64,000 nucleotides of DNA from Geomonas anaerohicana (GCF_016458305.1 NZ_JAEMHL010000001.1:124001-188000); one strand, 5' to 3'. Positions 49,205-59,161 are shown, numbered from the stretch's first letter. Notes: generated by a model from the sequence alone, not told the origin. Program-made: numbers and translations.

Positions 49205-51259
49205 ATGAGAAGATCCCGTCCCAGGCCGAGGCTGGCCCTGGCCGGCGCACTGCTGCTGTCGCTGCTGTGCGCGACGGCGGCGCTCGCCCAGGATGCCGCT
49301 GCGGAGCCGGCGCCGTCCGACCTCGAATCGATGGATCTCGAGCAGCTCACCAACCTCAAGGTGGAGAAGGTTTACGGGGTCTCCAAGTTCGAGCAGGTGG
49401 TGACCGAGGCGCCCGCCTCCGTAACCGTGATCACCTCCGACGAGATCAGGCGCTACGGCTGGCGCACCATGGCCGACGTCCTGAACGCGACCCGCGGCTT
49501 CTTCACCACCTACGACAGGAACTACAGCTACATAGGGACCCGCGGCTTCAACCGCCCCGGCGACTACAACACCCGCCTGCTGCTCCTGGTGGACGGGCAC
49601 CGCATCAACGACGCCATCTACGAGTCGGCGGCCATCGGCACCGAGTTCATCCTGGACATGGCGCTCATCGACCGCATCGAGATCATCCGCGGACCGAGCT
49701 CCTCGCTCTACGGCGCCGGCGCATTCTTCGGCGTGATCAACGTCATCAGCAAGTCCGCCAAGCAGATCGACGGGGTCGAGGTGGGCGGTGGCTGGGGCAG
49801 CCAGCAGACCGGCTCCGGGCGCATCACCTACGGCAAGCTCTTCAACGGCGGCGAGTTAGTCGTCTCCGGTTCCGGCTATTCCAGCCGCGGCAACGACCGC
49901 CTCTTCTTCCCTGCATTCAACGATCCCGCCACCAACAACGGCATCGCGTCCAACATGGACCGGGAACGCAGCTACTCGCTGTTCCTCTCCGGGCACCTGC
50001 AGGACCTCACCTTGACCGGTGCCCTGGTTTCGAGGGACAAGAGGGTCCCCACCGCCTCCTTCGGCACCATCTTCAACGACCCGCGCACCAACTCCAACGA
50101 CCGCAGGAGCTTCCTCGACCTGCGCTACGACAAGGCCATCGACGGCACCGGCGTGACCGCCCGGCTCTTCTACGACGAATACCGCTTCACCGGCAACTTC
50201 GCCTACGACAAGACCGGCGACGATCCTGTCTTCTACCCGGCGACCTACGTCAACCGCGACGACCACCTGGCGCGCTGGTGGGGCGCCGAACTGCAGGCAA
50301 GCCGCCAACTGCTGCCGCGCCTGCAGCTGACCGGCGGGATGATGTTCCGCGACAACTTCCAGATCGACCTCCCCAACTACGACCTGGTGCCGGGGGGGCG
50401 CCGGCTGGACAACAGCCACGACAACCTCTTCTATGCCCTGTTCGGCCAGGCCGAGCTGCGCATCCTGGAGACGCTGATCCTGAACGCCGGGATCCGCTAC
50501 GATCACTACGAGACCTTCGGCGGCGCCACCAGTCCGCGCCTGGCCTTGATCTACACCCCGGTCGAGGGGACGGTCTTCAAGCTGGTCTACGGCCAGGCCT
50601 TCCGCGCACCCAACGCCTACGAGCTGTACTACAACGACGTCTTCAACGGCTACGCCACCAGCCCGACGCTCAGGCCCGAGACCGTGCGCAGCTACGAGGC
50701 GATCTACGAGCAGTACTACGGCGACGTGGTGCGCACCAGCGCGAGCCTGTTCTACAACCAGATCGACCACCTGATCAGCTACCAGGACGTGTCGCCCACC
50801 CAGGTCGCCTTCGCCAACGTGGAGCGGGTCAAGGCGGTCGGGGGCGAGTTCGAAATCGAGGGGCAGTGGAACAGCGGCTTCGCCGCGCGCAGCAGCTACG
50901 GATTCGTCGCCGCGAGGGACCGGGAGACCGACCATAGTCTCGACTATTCTCCGCGCCACCTGGTCAAGCTGAACCTGACCGCCCCCCTGTACCTGAAGAA
51001 GGTCTTCGCCGGCATCGAGTTACAGGGGGTGAGCCGGCGCGAGTTCACCCACAACGGCGCCCAGGTCGCCTCCCCGGGATACCTGGTCACCAACGCCACC
51101 CTTTCATCGACGGCGCTGCTGCCGGGGCTGGAGGCCTCCTTCTCCATCTACAACCTCCTGGACCGGCGCCTGCAGGATCCGGCCACCACGGACCACGTGC
51201 AGAGCCTGATCCCGCAGGACGGCAGGACCTACCGGTTCCTGTTCAGCTACCGGTTCTAG
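49205..51259 (+). CDS. TonB-dependent outer-membrane receptor
   Basis: A 684-residue gated outer-membrane barrel. It has a signal peptide (LALAGALLLSLLCATAALAQ), then a TonB-plug domain (APASVTVITSDEIRRYGWRTMADVLN...RGFNRPGDYNTRLLLLVDGHR...IEIIRGPSSSLYGAGAFFGVINVIS). The barrel strands end with YRFLFSYRF (terminal Phe). The ribosome site is GGAGGAAGACG. It is followed by yfiR-like and GGDEF/EAL genes in one operon. Receptors of this clade with such partners are thought to act in sensing or uptake coupled to c-di-GMP output. Substrate unknown. Confidence 0.93.
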   Translation: MRRSRPRPRLALAGALLLSLLCATAALAQDAAAEPAPSDLESMDLEQLTNLKVEKVYGVSKFEQVVTEAPASVTVITSDEIRRYGWRTMADVLNATRGFFTTYDRNYSYIGTRGFNRPGDYNTRLLLLVDGHRINDAIYESAAIGTEFILDMALIDRIEIIRGPSSSLYGAGAFFGVINVISKSAKQIDGVEVGGGWGSQQTGSGRITYGKLFNGGELVVSGSGYSSRGNDRLFFPAFNDPATNNGIASNMDRERSYSLFLSGHLQDLTLTGALVSRDKRVPTASFGTIFNDPRTNSNDRRSFLDLRYDKAIDGTGVTARLFYDEYRFTGNFAYDKTGDDPVFYPATYVNRDDHLARWWGAELQASRQLLPRLQLTGGMMFRDNFQIDLPNYDLVPGGRRLDNSHDNLFYALFGQAELRILETLILNAGIRYDHYETFGGATSPRLALIYTPVEGTVFKLVYGQAFRAPNAYELYYNDVFNGYATSPTLRPETVRSYEAIYEQYYGDVVRTSASLFYNQIDHLISYQDVSPTQVAFANVERVKAVGGEFEIEGQWNSGFAARSSYGFVAARDRETDHSLDYSPRHLVKLNLTAPLYLKKVFAGIELQGVSRREFTHNGAQVASPGYLVTNATLSSTALLPGLEASFSIYNLLDRRLQDPATTDHVQSLIPQDGRTYRFLFSYRF

Positions 51260-51273
51260 GGAGAGGGGTGCCG

Positions 51274-51840
51274 ATGCCAGTTCTGTCACGGATACGGAGG
51301 TGCTGCCTGGGGTTTTTGCTCCCGGCCCTCCTCTGCCTGCTCCTCGCCCACCCGGGCCCACTGGGGGCGGATGCCCCCCAGGAGTACCAGGTGAAGAGCG
51401 CCATGGTCTACAACATGGCCAAGTACATCGAGTGGCCCGCCGATGCCTTCTCCGGAACCGGGGCGCCGCTCGTGGTCTGCTGCCTTGGGCGCGGTCCCTT
51501 CACGGCGGCCCTGGAGCAGTACCGCGGCAAGACGGTGCTGGGGCACCCCCTGCAGGTCAGGCGGGTGCAGCCGGGGGAGGAGTTGGGTATATGTCACCTG
51601 CTGGTGGTGAGCGGCGTGGAGAAGCGCTACCTGGCCGGCATCCTGGACCAGGCGCGCAGGAGGTCGCTGTTGACGGTGAGCGATCAACCGGACTTCGCCA
51701 GGCTGGGGGGGATCATCGGCCTGGTGGAGATCGAGGGGAGGGTCCGCTTCGAGATCAACGTCAAGGCGGCGCAGCAGTCCCGTTTCAAGATCAGTTCCCA
51801 GCTTTTGAAGCTGGCCAGGATCGTACGCGAGGGTGATTAG
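51274..51840 (+). CDS. YfiR-family periplasmic regulator
   Basis: A 188-residue exported protein (hydrophobic signal CLGFLLPALLCLLLAHPG). The YfiR/DUF4154 core is visible: EYQVKSAMVYNMAKYIEWPADAF, VVCCLGRGPF, LQVRRVQPGEELGICHLLVVSG, LTVSDQPDFARLGGIIGLVEIEGRVRFEINVKAAQQSRFKISSQLLKLARI. In Pseudomonas, YfiR binds and represses the diguanylate cyclase YfiN in the periplasm. Here the gene directly precedes (stop abuts ATG) a GGDEF/EAL protein with a periplasmic domain, matching that scheme. ATG 51274 is preferred over GTG 51268. Confidence 0.92.
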   Translation: MPVLSRIRRCCLGFLLPALLCLLLAHPGPLGADAPQEYQVKSAMVYNMAKYIEWPADAFSGTGAPLVVCCLGRGPFTAALEQYRGKTVLGHPLQVRRVQPGEELGICHLLVVSGVEKRYLAGILDQARRRSLLTVSDQPDFARLGGIIGLVEIEGRVRFEINVKAAQQSRFKISSQLLKLARIVREGD

Positions 51841-54012
51841 ATGAGACGACCGGGCGAAAAGTTCATCAGGAACCTCCCATTGCAGCGCAAACTGATGCTG
51901 ATCATCATGAGCTGCTGCACGGCCACGCTTTTCGTCTCCTCCCTCTTTTACGTGACCCGCGAGGCCAAGGTCCTGTACCGGGACCAGCAGGAGTACCTGG
52001 TCTCGCTGGCGGACATGATCGCCAAAAACAGCGCCTCGGCGCTGGTCTTCAACGACCTGAAGTCGGTGCAGGACACCATCAGGCCCCTCACGGCAAAAAG
52101 CAACATCCTCGCCATCTACATCCTCAACCAGGAGGGGCGCCTGTTCGCGCGCTACCATGCCGCCGAAGCGGAGCACGCGGCGCTGCCGCTGGAATACCTG
52201 CCCGACTGGGCCTCGGCGGACGACGTGGCGCGGGCGGTGCAGCAGGTGACCGGGGAGGCCTACACCAGCTCCTTTTTGTCCGGCTACGCGACCGTGGTGC
52301 AGCCGATCCGACTGGAGCGCGAGCAGGTCGGCACGGTGGTCATCCAGGCCAATGCCAAGGGGTTCCTGCACAGCCTGCGCTGGACCATCCTGGTGGCGCT
52401 GGGGTTCATGGCGGTCACCTTCCTGGTGTTCTGCCTGTTCTCGGCCCGGCTGCAGCTGATGATCTCGGCGCCGCTTCTGGGGCTGCTCGCCGCCATGAAG
52501 GAGATCTCGGCCGGCAAGAACTTTGCCCTGCGCGTGGCCAAGCCGTGCGACGACGAGATCGGCATGCTCTACGACGGCTTCAACGACATGCTGCACGAGA
52601 TCGAGGAGCGCGACCAGATCCTCAGGCAGCGCCAGGCGCACCTGCAGCAACTGGCGCACTACGATCCCCTGACCCGGCTCCCCAACCGCACCCTGTTCTA
52701 CGACCGCCTGGGCCAGGCGCTGTTCCACGCCGAGCGCTCCCATGAGGCGGTGGCGGTCATCTTCATCGACCTGGACCACTTCAAGGACATCAACGACACC
52801 CTGGGGCACCGCACCGGAGACCTCTTGCTGATCGAGGTGGCGGGCCGGCTCGGGACGGTGGTGCGCAGCTGCGACACGGTGGCGCGCCTGGGGGGAGACG
52901 AGTTCACCATCTTCTGCCAGAACGTCGCCACCCCCGAGAACGCGGCCCTGGTGGCGCAGAAGCTGGTGACGCTCTTCGCCACCCCCTTCCGCCTGGGTGC
53001 CAGCGAAATCCGGGTCACCGCAAGCGTCGGGGTCACCCTCTATCCGCACGACGGCAAGAGCGTGGACGAGCTGCTCATGAACGCCGACATCGCCATGTAC
53101 CACGCCAAGGGGTGCGGCAAGAACGTCTACTCGCTCTTCGACAAGAAGATGAACGAGCACGCCAGCGAGCGGGTCACCCTGCTGGCCGACCTGCGCCAGG
53201 CCATCGAGCACGGCGAGTTCGTGCTGCACTACCAGCCCAAGGTGGACCTGCTCACCGGCAAGGTGACCAGCGTCGAGGCCCTGGTACGCTGGATGCACCC
53301 GCGGCTGGGCATGCTCGCCCCGGACAAGTTCATTCGCCTGGCCGAAGAAGGGGGGATGATCGCGGAGCTGACCGAGTGGGTCATGCGCACCGCCTGCCTG
53401 CAGGCCAGGGCGTGGCAGGAGGCGAACCTGGCGCCGGTCCGGGTGGCGGTCAACCTCTCCCCGTTCCACTTCCAGCGCCAGGACGTGAAGCAGTCGGTCT
53501 GCGCCGTGCTGGGGGCGACCGGGCTCGACCCGACCCTTTTGGAGATCGAGATCACCGAGAGCGCCCTGATGCAGAACGACGAGTACACCTGCCGGGTGCT
53601 GAGCGAGCTGCGCGACATGGGGATCATCATCTCCGTGGACGACTTCGGCACCGGCTACTCGTCACTGTCGTACCTGCACCGCTTCCCGATCAACACCCTG
53701 AAGATCGACCGGACCTTCATCCTCAACATGATGAAGAGTTCCGAGGACCAGGCCATCGTGACCGCCATCATCGCCATGGCCAAGAGCCTCAAGATGCAGA
53801 TCGTGGCGGAAGGGGTGGAATCGGTGGACCAGCTGGAAACGCTGAAGGACCAGGGGTGTCACGAGATCCAGGGCTTCCTGGTGTCGCGCCCGGTGAACGC
53901 GGAGCGCGTGGCCCGCTTCTTCACCGACGAGGATCACCTGCAGTTGCATACCGCTGCCGCCGAGACCCTTGAGGGTGGAGTCGCCCGGCAACTGGTGCGG
54001 GGCGCGGAGTAG
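51841..54012 (+). CDS. GGDEF/EAL c-di-GMP enzyme with periplasmic and HAMP domains
   Basis: A 723-residue membrane protein. TM1 (LMLIIMSCCTATLFVSSLF) and TM2 (TILVALGFMAVTFLVFCLF) flank a periplasmic CHASE8-like domain. HAMP follows (SAPLLGLLAAMKEIS). A GGDEF domain comes next with an intact active site GGDEF at residues 351-355, then an EAL domain (SVEALVRW, EAL at 479-481; EITESAL, VDDFGTGYSS, VAEGVE). Both catalytic signatures are present, so it may act as cyclase, phosphodiesterase or both. It is probably gated by the YfiR-like protein encoded just upstream. Confidence 0.95.
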   Translation: MRRPGEKFIRNLPLQRKLMLIIMSCCTATLFVSSLFYVTREAKVLYRDQQEYLVSLADMIAKNSASALVFNDLKSVQDTIRPLTAKSNILAIYILNQEGRLFARYHAAEAEHAALPLEYLPDWASADDVARAVQQVTGEAYTSSFLSGYATVVQPIRLEREQVGTVVIQANAKGFLHSLRWTILVALGFMAVTFLVFCLFSARLQLMISAPLLGLLAAMKEISAGKNFALRVAKPCDDEIGMLYDGFNDMLHEIEERDQILRQRQAHLQQLAHYDPLTRLPNRTLFYDRLGQALFHAERSHEAVAVIFIDLDHFKDINDTLGHRTGDLLLIEVAGRLGTVVRSCDTVARLGGDEFTIFCQNVATPENAALVAQKLVTLFATPFRLGASEIRVTASVGVTLYPHDGKSVDELLMNADIAMYHAKGCGKNVYSLFDKKMNEHASERVTLLADLRQAIEHGEFVLHYQPKVDLLTGKVTSVEALVRWMHPRLGMLAPDKFIRLAEEGGMIAELTEWVMRTACLQARAWQEANLAPVRVAVNLSPFHFQRQDVKQSVCAVLGATGLDPTLLEIEITESALMQNDEYTCRVLSELRDMGIIISVDDFGTGYSSLSYLHRFPINTLKIDRTFILNMMKSSEDQAIVTAIIAMAKSLKMQIVAEGVESVDQLETLKDQGCHEIQGFLVSRPVNAERVARFFTDEDHLQLHTAAAETLEGGVARQLVRGAE

Positions 54013-54031
54013 CGCCCGCCGAGGAGGGACG

Positions 54032-56281
54032 ATGAACGAATTGACCATAAAACTGAAGACCGGGGACGAGATCAAGGGGGTACTGACCCGTTCCTTCAAG
54101 TATCAGGATACCGACGTCGAGGTGTTGACCGAGGAGAGCAGGGAGACGCTGGTGTTCTCCCTGGACGAGATCTGCTACATCCGCTTCCTGAGCCCCCCCG
54201 CCGGCATAGGGCCCGGCGGCAACGACTCGCTCGAAGAGGTGCAGACCATCGCCGGCGAGACCTTCCGGGTCCACGTGCCGGTGAACGGCAAGTTCCTGAA
54301 GGGGTTCCTGGGGCTCCTGCCCGGTCCGGGCGAGAGTTACCAGACCTTCTTTTTTACCGATTCCGGCGTGCGTTACCGCCAGGACGCCCGCTACACCGGC
54401 CAGATCCTCCAGGACCAGGGCTACGTCTCCACCGACAAGCTGGAGGCGGCGCTCAAGCTGCAGGAGGAACAGGCGCACCGCGACCAGGACGCGGCCATCC
54501 TCCTGGCCGACGCGGTCGACGAGGGAGATATGCACGAGCAGGCACAAAAGCACGAGATGCACCATACCCGGGTGGGGGACATCCTGGTCGAGTCGGGGCT
54601 GGTGACCCGCGAGCAGGTCGAGGCCGCCTTCAAGAGCCAGAAGGGGAAGAAGCTGCAGGTGGGTGAACTGCTGATCATGAAGGGGCTGATCACCGAGGAG
54701 CAGCTTTTGTCCGCGCTGGCCACCAAGTTCCGGCTCCGCTTCGTGGACCTGGAGACGGTGATTCCCGGCGAAGCAGCGCTGAGCGCTATTTCCGAGGGGC
54801 TCGCCACCCGGCTCAAGGTATTCCCGATCTCGCTGGAGGGGAGAAAGCTGGTGGTGGCAACCTGCGCCCCCACCGACCTCACCATCGGGGACAACCTGAG
54901 GTTCTCCACCAACTTCGTCCCGGAACTGGTGGTGGCCTCCTCGCACCAGATCATGGCGGCCATCGACAAGTACTACCGCAACCGGATCGAGACGGTGGAC
55001 ACCCTGCTGAACTCCATGAAGGGGGAGGCGGAGACGGTGACCATAGAGGAAGAGACCGACGAGACCCGCCTGCTCTTCGAGCCCGACTCCAAGATCATCT
55101 CCCTGGTGAACCGGATCCTGGTCGACGCCTACCGGCGCGGCGCCTCGGACATCCACTTCGAGCCGGGCAACGGCAACGAGCCGCTCAACATCCGCTACCG
55201 CATCGACGGCGAATGCATCCACGCCCACAAGGTCGCCGCCTCCTACAAGGGGGCCATCACGGTGCGCATCAAGATCATGGCCGACCTGAACATAGCCGAG
55301 CGGCGCCGCCCGCAAAGCGGCAAGATCCTGCTGCGCTACCGGCAGCAGATGCTGGAGTACCGGGTCGAGATCACCCCCATGGTCGGCGGGCGCGAAGCCG
55401 CGGTATTGAGGCTCCTGGCGGCCTCCAAGCCGCTCCCCCTGCCGGGGCTGGGGCTTTTGCCGCACAACCTGGTGCGCTTCGTGGACATCCTGGAGAAGCC
55501 GCATGGCATCATCCTCTGCGTCGGCCCCACCGGCTCGGGCAAGACCACCACGCTGCACTCGGCCCTTGGGCACATCAACACCCAGGAACGCAAGATCTGG
55601 ACCGCGGAGGACCCGGTCGAGATCACCCAGGCGGGGCTGTGCCAGGTGCAGGTCAACGCCAAGATCGGCTTCACCTTCGCCGAGGCGCTGCGCTCGTTTC
55701 TGCGCGCCGACCCCGACGTGATCATGATCGGCGAGATGCGCGACGCCGAGACCTCCAAGATCGCCATCGAGGCTTCGCTCACCGGCCACCTGGTCTTCTC
55801 CACCCTGCACACCAACTCGGCGCCCGAGGCGGCGGTGCGCCTGATCGAGATGGGGATGGACCCCTTCAACTTCTCGGACGCGCTTTTGGGCATCGTGGCG
55901 CAGCGCCTGGCCAAGAGACTCTGCCCGAACTGCAAAAAGCCGGCGCACGGCCAGCGTGAGCACTACGACGACACGGTGGCCGCCCTGCGCCAGATCGCCG
56001 GCGACCGCGAAGGGGTGATCCCCGACTTCAAGGAAGCCAACTTCATGAAGGCGGTGGGGTGCGAGGAGTGCGCCGGCACCGGCTACAAGGGGCGCATCGC
56101 CCTGCACGAGCTCATGATCGGGACCGAGAAGGTCAAGACCGCCATCAGGCGCGGGGTGGGCATGGACGAGCTGCGCTCCCTGGCCATGGACGAGGGGATG
56201 TGGACCCTCAAGATGGACGGCCTGATGAAGGTGCTGCAGGGGGATACCGACCTGGAGCAGATCCTCAAGGTCTGCATGTAG
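54032..56281 (+). CDS. GspE/PilB-like secretion ATPase with three MshEN-like repeats
   Basis: A 749-residue ATPase. An N-terminal small beta-rich domain (1-118; KLKTGDEIKGVLTRSF) is followed by three MshEN-type units: TGQILQDQGYVSTDKLEAALKLQ (121-143), RVGDILVESGLVTREQVEAAF (180-200) and VGELLIMKGLITEEQLLSALA (210-230). The ATPase has Walker A GPTGSGKTT, Walker B GEMRDAET and the metal-binding Cys pairs CPNCKKP and CEECAGTG. MshEN domains bind c-di-GMP in known members. The ribosome site before 54032 is GAGGAGG; a longer frame is not used. It lies 19 bases after the GGDEF/EAL gene, in the same operon. No pilin or secretin genes are nearby. Confidence 0.93.
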   Translation: MNELTIKLKTGDEIKGVLTRSFKYQDTDVEVLTEESRETLVFSLDEICYIRFLSPPAGIGPGGNDSLEEVQTIAGETFRVHVPVNGKFLKGFLGLLPGPGESYQTFFFTDSGVRYRQDARYTGQILQDQGYVSTDKLEAALKLQEEQAHRDQDAAILLADAVDEGDMHEQAQKHEMHHTRVGDILVESGLVTREQVEAAFKSQKGKKLQVGELLIMKGLITEEQLLSALATKFRLRFVDLETVIPGEAALSAISEGLATRLKVFPISLEGRKLVVATCAPTDLTIGDNLRFSTNFVPELVVASSHQIMAAIDKYYRNRIETVDTLLNSMKGEAETVTIEEETDETRLLFEPDSKIISLVNRILVDAYRRGASDIHFEPGNGNEPLNIRYRIDGECIHAHKVAASYKGAITVRIKIMADLNIAERRRPQSGKILLRYRQQMLEYRVEITPMVGGREAAVLRLLAASKPLPLPGLGLLPHNLVRFVDILEKPHGIILCVGPTGSGKTTTLHSALGHINTQERKIWTAEDPVEITQAGLCQVQVNAKIGFTFAEALRSFLRADPDVIMIGEMRDAETSKIAIEASLTGHLVFSTLHTNSAPEAAVRLIEMGMDPFNFSDALLGIVAQRLAKRLCPNCKKPAHGQREHYDDTVAALRQIAGDREGVIPDFKEANFMKAVGCEECAGTGYKGRIALHELMIGTEKVKTAIRRGVGMDELRSLAMDEGMWTLKMDGLMKVLQGDTDLEQILKVCM

Positions 56282-56323
56282 CAACGGCGGCATGACAAGC
56301 GAAGCACGCGGAGGGATGCGAAG

Positions 56324-59062
56324 ATGCCCCACGGTGAGGTGCGTTCGAGTTGGCAGTTGGCGCTGCCGGTGCTGGCCATAGCGGCGGGGATCCCGTTCCT
56401 GCTCCTGGAGCTGTTCGGCTCCACGCTGTACGTGGTGCTGGACGTCCCCGCCTACCTCACCTTCCACAACACCGTGGAAATATTCAGCGTCATGGTCTCC
56501 CTCTCCATCTTCGGGGTGGGGTGGTTCTCCTACAACCAGAGCCGCGACCGGCACACCCTCTTCCTCGCCGTCGCCTTTTTGGGCATCGGTCTCATGGACT
56601 TCATGCACACCCTGGCCTACACCGGGATGCCCCCCCTGATCACCCCCAATACCCCCAACAAGTCGACCCAGTTCTGGATCGCCGTGCGCCTCTTCTCTGC
56701 CGCCTCCTTCCTGGCCAGCGCTTTTGTCGACGAAAGGTGCAGATGCCGGTGGCTGGGAAGGCTGCCGCTCCTGGCCGGGGTGCTGTGCATCACCGCGATT
56801 TCCTTCTGGGTCATTGTCTTTCGCCCCGACCTGGTGCCGGATACCTTCGTGGCGGGGGTGGGGCTCACGCCGTTCAAGAAGGGGTCCGAGCTGGTCATCA
56901 TCGCCCTGTTGGTGCTGGCCGCCATCGCCTACCTGAAGCGGCTCACCGCCTCGCGGGACCGCATCTACCTGTACTACCTGAGCGCCTTCATCCTCTGCAT
57001 CGTGAGCGAGCTCACCTTCACCGTCTACAAAAGCGTCTTCGACAGCTACAACGTGCTGGGGCACCTGTACAAGCTGTTCGCCTTCATGCTGATCTACCGC
57101 GGCATCTTTGCCGCCGCCATCAAGCGCCCCTACCGGCAGCTGCACCAGGCCCTGGGCGAGTTGCGCCACACCAACGACCTGCTGGTTGCCATCATGGACT
57201 CGATTCCCCACTGCATCTTCTGGAAGGATTGCCGCAGCGTCTATCTCGGCTGCAACCGGGAGTTCGCCAGGAGCGCGGGGCTCGCCGATCCTGCCGAGAT
57301 CGTGGGCAAGTGCGACTACGACCTCCCCTGGAGCCGCGAAGAGTCCGAGGGGTACCGGGCCGACGACCGTGAGGTCATGTCGAAGAACCAGGCCAAGATG
57401 CACATCATCGAGAACCTGACCCAGGTCGACGGCAGCGTGATCTGGATCGATACCAGCAAGATGCCGCTTACCGACGAGGACGGCGCGGTGCGGGGGGTGC
57501 TCGGCATCTACGAGGACATCACGGAGAGAAAGCTGGCCGAGGAGCGGCTCTCGGAAACGCTGCAGTTCAACGAGGAGATCGTCAACAGCGCCCGCGAGGG
57601 GATCATCGTCTACGACCGCGAGCTGCGCTACCTGGTCTGGAACCCGTACATGGAGGAGATCAGCGGGACGCCTGCGAGCGAGGTCCTGGGCAGGCGCCCT
57701 GCGGAGGTCTTCCCGTGGCTCGCGGATACCGACCAGGTGCGCCGCCTGGAGCTGCTTGTGGCCGGCGGCGCACCCACCATGGTCGAATTCTGCGGTAGGC
57801 ACGTGAGCGGGAGAGCGCTGTGGCTCTCGGACGCCTCGGCCCCGTTGAAAAGCAGCTCCGGCGAAATTATCGGGGTCATCGGCACGGTGCGCGACATCAC
57901 CGAGCGGCGCGTCATCGAGGAGCAGTTGCGCCAGGCCCAGAAGCTGGAGTCGGTCGGGCGGCTGGCGGGCGGAGTGGCGCACGATTTCAACAACAAGCTC
58001 ACGGTGATCATGGGGTGCGCCGAGCTGGCTGCGCGGCAGACCCGGGAGGCCTCGCTGCTGGAGCACCTGCGCCTGATCGTCAAGGCCGCCGAGCAGTCGC
58101 GGGACATCACCAGGCAGCTGCTCGCCTTCTCGCGCCAGCAGGTCGTCACGCCACGGATCGTTCAGGTCAACGCCATGCTGGTGGAGCTGAAGAAGTCGCT
58201 GGGGCGGCTGATCGGCGAAGACGTCTCCATCGTACTGGCGCCCGGGGAGCAGCTCTGGAACATCTGTATCGACCCCGTGCAGCTGGACCAGATCGTCATG
58301 AACCTGGTGGTGAACGCGCGCGACGCCATGCCCCAGGGGGGGACCATCACCATCGAGACCGCCAATGAGCAGTTCGCGGCGCCCCCTCCCCTGTACCCGG
58401 AGGCGGCGCCGGGGGCGTACGTACGGATCACCTGTCGCGATACGGGGGTGGGGATGGATAGCGAGACCCGCGCCCACGTCTTCGAGCCCTTCTACACCAC
58501 CAAGGAGCAGGGGAAAGGGACCGGGCTCGGCCTGGCTACCGTGTACGGCATCGTCAGGCAAAACGGAGGCTTCATCGGCCTGGAGACGGCGCCCGGTTCG
58601 GGGAGCGTGTTCAGCATCTGGCTGCCGAGGTGCGTCGGGGGGGATGAGGACCAGGAGCCGCAGCGCCCTGCGACGCCGGAACGGGGAGCGGGAACGGTGT
58701 TGCTGGTCGAGGACGAGGACATGGTGCGTGAGTTGACGGCGAGCATCCTGGAGTCAATCGGGTACCGCTGCCTCGCCACGGCCGACCCGCGGGAGGCGCT
58801 GGAGGTGGCGGCGAACCCGGAGGTGGTCATCGACCTGGTGCTCACCGACGTGGTGATGCCCGGCATGCGGGGACCGGAGATGATGCAGCGGATGCGGCTC
58901 CAGCGCCCGGAGATGAAGTGCATCTACATGTCCGGGTTCACCGATGACATCCTGGCGGAAGCGGACGGGAACTGGGAGGGGGGGGCCTTCCTGAAGAAGC
59001 CGTTCCAGATGGAAGAGCTGGCGCGGCTGGTTCAGTCGGTGCTCGGCGCGCAACCCCGGTGA
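56324..59062 (+). CDS. MASE3/PAS hybrid histidine kinase with receiver
   Basis: A 912-residue hybrid kinase. Residues ~10-270 form a MASE3-type seven-TM sensor (YLTFHNTVEIFSVMVSLSIFGVGWFSYN, FLGIGLMDFMHTLAYTGMPPLITPN). Two PAS domains follow (around 290-410, 415-545). HisKA has GRLAGGVAHDFNNKLTVIMGCAEL, HATPase has NLVVNARDAMP and GLGLATVYGI, and the receiver has VLLVEDEDMVRELT, DLVLTDVVMPGM and the late Lys. It is 42 bases after the ATPase gene and ends the receptor-YfiR-GGDEF/EAL-ATPase string. Input and target are unknown. Confidence 0.93.
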   Translation: MPHGEVRSSWQLALPVLAIAAGIPFLLLELFGSTLYVVLDVPAYLTFHNTVEIFSVMVSLSIFGVGWFSYNQSRDRHTLFLAVAFLGIGLMDFMHTLAYTGMPPLITPNTPNKSTQFWIAVRLFSAASFLASAFVDERCRCRWLGRLPLLAGVLCITAISFWVIVFRPDLVPDTFVAGVGLTPFKKGSELVIIALLVLAAIAYLKRLTASRDRIYLYYLSAFILCIVSELTFTVYKSVFDSYNVLGHLYKLFAFMLIYRGIFAAAIKRPYRQLHQALGELRHTNDLLVAIMDSIPHCIFWKDCRSVYLGCNREFARSAGLADPAEIVGKCDYDLPWSREESEGYRADDREVMSKNQAKMHIIENLTQVDGSVIWIDTSKMPLTDEDGAVRGVLGIYEDITERKLAEERLSETLQFNEEIVNSAREGIIVYDRELRYLVWNPYMEEISGTPASEVLGRRPAEVFPWLADTDQVRRLELLVAGGAPTMVEFCGRHVSGRALWLSDASAPLKSSSGEIIGVIGTVRDITERRVIEEQLRQAQKLESVGRLAGGVAHDFNNKLTVIMGCAELAARQTREASLLEHLRLIVKAAEQSRDITRQLLAFSRQQVVTPRIVQVNAMLVELKKSLGRLIGEDVSIVLAPGEQLWNICIDPVQLDQIVMNLVVNARDAMPQGGTITIETANEQFAAPPPLYPEAAPGAYVRITCRDTGVGMDSETRAHVFEPFYTTKEQGKGTGLGLATVYGIVRQNGGFIGLETAPGSGSVFSIWLPRCVGGDEDQEPQRPATPERGAGTVLLVEDEDMVRELTASILESIGYRCLATADPREALEVAANPEVVIDLVLTDVVMPGMRGPEMMQRMRLQRPEMKCIYMSGFTDDILAEADGNWEGGAFLKKPFQMEELARLVQSVLGAQPR

Positions 59063-59076
59063 TATCAGCGGGCCAA

Positions 59077-59120
59077 ACGTTCCCCCCTTGTTAAAGGGGG
59101 GGCAGGGGGGATTTAGCCGA
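59077..59120. repeat. CCCCCCTT/AAGGGGGG palindromic repeat
   Basis: TTCCCCCCTTGTTAAAGGGGGGGCAGGGGGGATTT, the same family as at 25750, 26058, 39290 and 39370. It sits in the 99-base gap between convergent genes and may help termination. Confidence 0.8.
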
Positions 59121-59161
59121 GCTAGCCCCGGCAATGAGGGGCGCGGGGTGCCGGGGCGGGG

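Noticed and set aside
53921-58561. 1546-codon minus-strand ORF
   Set aside because: His/Asp/Val-rich shadow opposite the GGDEF/EAL, ATPase and kinase genes.
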